Source: Bacteroides zhangwenhongii (GTDB taxonomy: Bacteria > Bacteroidota > Bacteroidia > Bacteroidales > Bacteroidaceae). From it: a DNA stretch of 64,000 nucleotides. Below are positions 60,688 to 64,000 of the stretch, one piece after another. Where the stretch lies: NCBI RefSeq assembly GCF_009193325.2, contig NZ_CP059856.1, positions 1,364,001 to 1,428,000 of the forward strand, read 5' to 3'. The number at the start of each line of letters is the position of its first letter. The stretch's first letter is position 1. The notes under the pieces were generated by a model that was given only the letters and a program-made list of their open reading frames with translations, did not search any database and was not told the DNA's origin. The position numbers were made by a program, and so were the translations under genes.

Positions 60688-61578
60688 ATGAAAAGGAATT
60701 TGTTGAAGTGTATCCTTTGGGCATTACTGCTTGCCGGATGTTTCCCTCTATTGGCCGTTGCCGGAGCGCAACAAAAAGAACAGCGTTATAAGATTGCCGT
60801 ATGCGACTGGATGATTCTGAAACGTCAGAAGATCGGCTCTTTTCAATTGGTGCATGAATTGAAAGGGGATGGTGTGGAACTGGATATGGGCGGTCTTGGC
60901 AAAAGAGAAAGATTTGATAATAAACTCCGTGAACCTCATTTCCAACAACTGTTTCGGGAAACTGCACAGAAATTCCAAGTAGAAGTTCCATCTATTGCCA
61001 TGTCCGGATTTTACGGGCAGTCTTTTTTAGAACGGACTAATTACAAAGAATTGGTCCGGGAATGTTTGGACGCCATGCAAGTGATGGGGGCTAAGGTAGC
61101 TTTTCTTCCATTAGGAGGTATTAAGGCCGGATGGGAGAATGAACCGGAACTTAGAATGGCAGTAGTAAAACGTTTGAAAGAGGTAGGAGATATGGCAGCT
61201 TCCGACGGTTTGGTCATCGGTATAGAAACTCAGCTTGATGCAAAAGGGGAGGTGAAACTGCTGAAAGAGATAAATTCTCCCGGTATCAAGATCTATTTCA
61301 AATTTCAGAATGCATTGGAAAATGGACGGGATTTGTGCAAAGAGCTTAAGATTCTGGGGAAAAAGAGAATTTGTCAGATTCATTGCACAGATACAGACGG
61401 AGTTACCCTGCCTTTCAACAAGCGGCTGGACATGAATAAGGTAAAAAAGACGCTCGATAAGATGGGATGGAGCGGATGGCTGGTCGTGGAACGCTCGCGA
61501 GATAAGGAGGATGTAAGGAATGTGAGGAAGAATTATGGAACGAATATCGAGTACTTAAAGAAGGTGTTTCAGGAGTGA
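60688..61578 (+). CDS. Sugar phosphate isomerase/epimerase-like (AP endonuclease 2 TIM barrel), exported
   Basis: 296 residues. The N-terminus MKRNLLKCILWALLLAGCFP has a lipobox-like LAGC, so it is a lipoprotein or an exported protein. The rest is a xylose isomerase-like TIM barrel: GFYGQSFLERTNYKELVREC, GLVIGIETQLDAKGE, ICQIHCTDTDGVTLP and MGWSGWLVVERSRDKED. Metal-binding Glu/His/Asp are in those segments. The substrate is unknown. An ATG two codons upstream (60682) is also possible. It is separate from the GH92 operon by the terminator. Confidence 0.83.
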   Translation: MKRNLLKCILWALLLAGCFPLLAVAGAQQKEQRYKIAVCDWMILKRQKIGSFQLVHELKGDGVELDMGGLGKRERFDNKLREPHFQQLFRETAQKFQVEVPSIAMSGFYGQSFLERTNYKELVRECLDAMQVMGAKVAFLPLGGIKAGWENEPELRMAVVKRLKEVGDMAASDGLVIGIETQLDAKGEVKLLKEINSPGIKIYFKFQNALENGRDLCKELKILGKKRICQIHCTDTDGVTLPFNKRLDMNKVKKTLDKMGWSGWLVVERSRDKEDVRNVRKNYGTNIEYLKKVFQE

Positions 61579-61710
61579 TAGGACGGAGTCCATGGATAGA
61601 ATATGAAGAAAGATATCTTTTTCTATATTTTATTCTTTTTAAGTGATTACAGTTTTTAATGTTTTTCGTCATTATTATGTAGTTAGGTGAAAATTAAACA
61701 TGGGATTTTA

Positions 61711-61718
61711 TATATTTG
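61711..61718 (+). promoter_or_regulatory. -7 box for the second SusC gene
   Basis: TATATTTG, full consensus, about 20 nt of leader to the ATG at 61738. A second match, TAAATTTG at 61723-61730, lies too close to the ATG for a normal leader. The stretch 61579-61710 shows nothing else. Confidence 0.4.
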
Positions 61719-61737
61719 AATTTAAATTTGTAAACAG

Positions 61738-64000
61738 ATGAAAAAAGAAGAAATCTTTTCTGGAAAAACACAGAGCAGATATCTGAGCGCAGCAAAGATT
61801 ATTTGTCTCTCTTTCTTGTTTTCCATACCAGTAGAGGCTTTTGCTGACGACATAACTGAGGTTGCGTCGGTGAATCTTGTTCAACAGCAAAGTGTGGTAA
61901 AAGGTACGGTCGTGGACGCACAAGGAGAACCAATCATTGGTGCCAGTGTGACAATAAAGGGAGGAACTGTTGGAACAATTACCGATATTGATGGTAAGTT
62001 CTCGTTGACTGTACCGAATGGCAGCCAGCTCGTTGTGTCATTTATTGGATATATTCGTCAGTTTATCACACCAAAGCAAGGTGAGACATTGAAAATTGTA
62101 TTGAAGGAAGACAATAAAGTGTTGGACGAAGTGGTAGTGGTAGGTTATGGTACCCAAAAAGCAAAGGATGTGACTGGTTCTATCGGTGTGATCGCTCCTA
62201 AAGAAATTGAGGATTTGCCGGTATCAAACTTAGGAGCAGCGTTGGCTGGACAAATCCCGGGATTGAGTATCAGTGGCGGTGATAGCCGTCCGGGAGAGGG
62301 AGCCAGCATTTCTATACGTCAGTCATTCTCCTATTCTAAGGATGGCGGTAGTAGTAATCCGATGGTGATTATAGATGATGTGATTCAGATAGATGCTAAT
62401 AGCGGACTTCCGACATTGGATACATTTAATGCATTAGATCCTACTGAAATTGAAAGTATTTCTGTACTTCGTGACGCCAGTGCGGCTATTTATGGTTCGC
62501 GTGCCTCACAAGGTGCTATCATTGTAAAGACTAAACGTGGAAAAGCCGGTACGCCGAGAATTAGTTATTCCGGAAAATTCGGTTTTAATGACGCCGTAGG
62601 CCATCCGAAGACTTTAACAGGTGCTGATTATGGTCGTTTTGCGAATTCTTTCAATATCGCAGCCAATAAGATTGATAATACGAAACCTGAATATGTAAAT
62701 AAGATCTATAGTGAAAGTGAACTGGCTGCGATGGACAATGAACACCACAACTGGTTGGATGAAGCATGGTCTTCTGCTTTTACAATGAATCATGCGATAA
62801 ACGTGAGCGGAGGTAGTGATAAAGCAACTTATTTTGCCGGTGCGTCGTATTATACGCAAGGGGCTAATATGGGAAAACAGGACTATAATAAATGGAACTT
62901 CCGTGCCGGTGTTGATATTAAATTGACTTCTGATTTGAAGTTCTCGGCTACCATTGCCGCCAATCAACAAGATGTGGAAAAGAGTTTCTCAAAAGGTATG
63001 ACTTCCATCAATGGTTATGATGGTATAAAGCCAGGTGAATCAGGAGATTATCTTTTATTATCTCACATGCCGGATTATTTGCCGTGGGAAATTACCCTAG
63101 ATGATGGAAAGTCATATTATACTTCTCCGCTAATCTCGAGCTATGACACTGCCGGAAATGCAAAGAGTAATAATAAAATGGGTACATGGAATTATTTTGC
63201 AATGGAGAATAATGATGGCTCTTATTCAACAAACAGTGTGTTCGGATATGATGCCAATTTCTCGGTGACTTATGCCATTCCTTACCTAAAAGGTTTGTCT
63301 GTGAAAGCCAGTTACGCTTTGAAGCATAACGCTGACGATGGTGAACAGGTATTTATGCCTTATACGTTAGCTTACTTGAATGCTAAAAATTCATTGACGG
63401 ATGGAAACCGTTTTTACAGCGCACACCCTTCAGTCAAGGACTATAAGTTTGATAAATATACAGGAAGTACTCGTGTCGTTTATAAGGATATTCTTTCAAA
63501 AAACGAGCAGATGAACTTCTATGTGAATTATGAAGGCCAATTTGGTAAACATGGCGTTACTGCAATGGTTGCGTTGGAGAAAATGCAGGCTTACCAGACA
63601 TCAAAAACAATGCTTTACAATAATCCTGATCCTGATACTTACCTTGGCACATCTCCTACAGCCGGGGCAATGGATGCAGGAAACTCTATTACATACAAGT
63701 ATAAACAAGGTTCTCTTTCTTATTTGGGTCGTCTGACTTATAACTATGCTGATAAATACTTGTTACAATTTATCTTCCGTAGTGACGCCTCTACTAAATT
63801 TGCTCCTGAAAACTATTGGGGCTTCTTCCCAGGTATCTCTGCCGGTTGGGTAGCTTCCGAAGAGAACTTCTTTAAAGAAACGATGCCGTCATGGTTTGAG
63901 TATTTGAAGGTCCGTCTGTCTTGGGGACAGACAGGTAAGGATAACCTGAAAGCATGGAGATGGAAACAATTGTATGAGGTTGACCCGAGCCGTGGATATG
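61738..64000 (+). CDS. SusC/RagA TonB-linked outer-membrane transporter, 5' part only
   Basis: 754 codons are seen before the window ends (family about 1000-1100). Long signal (MKKEEIFSGKTQSRYLSAAK then a hydrophobic core ending VEAFA). No STN domain. Carboxypeptidase-like domain (about 54-130, VKGTVVDAQGEPIIGASVTI), then DEVVVVGYGTQKAKDVTGSI (typical TonB-box/plug linker) and SVLRDASAAIYGSRASQGAI. Lack of STN implies control by something other than FecR/ECF. A SusD gene should follow outside the window. The substrate is unknown. Confidence 0.94.
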   Translation, partial: MKKEEIFSGKTQSRYLSAAKIICLSFLFSIPVEAFADDITEVASVNLVQQQSVVKGTVVDAQGEPIIGASVTIKGGTVGTITDIDGKFSLTVPNGSQLVVSFIGYIRQFITPKQGETLKIVLKEDNKVLDEVVVVGYGTQKAKDVTGSIGVIAPKEIEDLPVSNLGAALAGQIPGLSISGGDSRPGEGASISIRQSFSYSKDGGSSNPMVIIDDVIQIDANSGLPTLDTFNALDPTEIESISVLRDASAAIYGSRASQGAIIVKTKRGKAGTPRISYSGKFGFNDAVGHPKTLTGADYGRFANSFNIAANKIDNTKPEYVNKIYSESELAAMDNEHHNWLDEAWSSAFTMNHAINVSGGSDKATYFAGASYYTQGANMGKQDYNKWNFRAGVDIKLTSDLKFSATIAANQQDVEKSFSKGMTSINGYDGIKPGESGDYLLLSHMPDYLPWEITLDDGKSYYTSPLISSYDTAGNAKSNNKMGTWNYFAMENNDGSYSTNSVFGYDANFSVTYAIPYLKGLSVKASYALKHNADDGEQVFMPYTLAYLNAKNSLTDGNRFYSAHPSVKDYKFDKYTGSTRVVYKDILSKNEQMNFYVNYEGQFGKHGVTAMVALEKMQAYQTSKTMLYNNPDPDTYLGTSPTAGAMDAGNSITYKYKQGSLSYLGRLTYNYADKYLLQFIFRSDASTKFAPENYWGFFPGISAGWVASEENFFKETMPSWFEYLKVRLSWGQTGKDNLKAWRWKQLYEVDPSRGY

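Overview
The window is chromosomal DNA of a gut Bacteroides, most likely in the B. thetaiotaomicron/ovatus/xylanisolvens group. The reasons are SusC/SusD pairs, STN-domain SusC with ECF sigma/FecR control, DUF1735, DUF1573, DUF4248 and DUF4923 proteins, a 'smalltalk' small protein, very few Shine-Dalgarno sites, and many Bacteroides-type -7 boxes (TAnnTTTG). No rRNA, CRISPR array or complete prophage was seen. There is one tRNA (Asp).

Layout. 1-7.7 kb: a leftward housekeeping group (DUF3298 lipoprotein, rsmG, MBL hydrolase, 5' part of gcvP), an intact ISAs1-family insertion sequence with a clean 9-bp target duplication, then a YecH-like protein and a membrane metallophosphoesterase. 7.8-13.3 kb: a copper/heavy-metal cluster (HYC_CC_PP protein, TonB-dependent receptor, secreted HMA protein, CopA ATPase). 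An IS256-family element separates it from a convergent AraC regulator. 15.7-27 kb: ordinary core genes (lipB, PorQ-like, DUF1460, OPT transporter, DUF1573, DUF4923, engB, Na+/solute symporter, recR, GNAT, AlgH, aminotransferase) and tRNA-Asp.

27.3-35.9 kb is the accessory region. Just after the tRNA lie 3' remnants of a fabH-like gene and a WecG/TagA-type glycosyltransferase, fused head to head, then a Fic gene that has lost its catalytic loop. I read this as the scar of a deleted capsule or other surface-polysaccharide locus. Its usual edge cassette survives: amidase, smalltalk protein, HU-like protein, DUF4248 proteins, a DnaB-type helicase and a winged-helix replication-like protein. An operon of a GNAT-like protein, an IbrA-like PP-loop/DUF3440 protein and an IbrB/ParB-like protein follows. 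This operon is the best candidate here for a poorly characterised system.

36-45.8 kb: UDP-glucuronate decarboxylase with a response-regulator/histidine-kinase protein, a large inverted repeat, then an AddB/AddA-like recombination operon carrying a KilA-N gene between its two subunits, headed by an ECF sigma gene.

45.9-60.5 kb: a polysaccharide utilisation locus that looks specific for host N-glycans. FecR, SusC, SusD, a GH18 endo-N-acetylglucosaminidase-like lipoprotein and two DUF1735 surface lipoproteins would capture and cut glycans at the cell surface. An MFS transporter, a GH130 mannoside phosphorylase and a GH92 alpha-mannosidase are encoded divergently. The 349-bp intergenic region between the two arms has facing terminator-like hairpins that suggest antisense RNAs. 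The window ends with a lipoprotein-like sugar isomerase and the start of another SusC gene.
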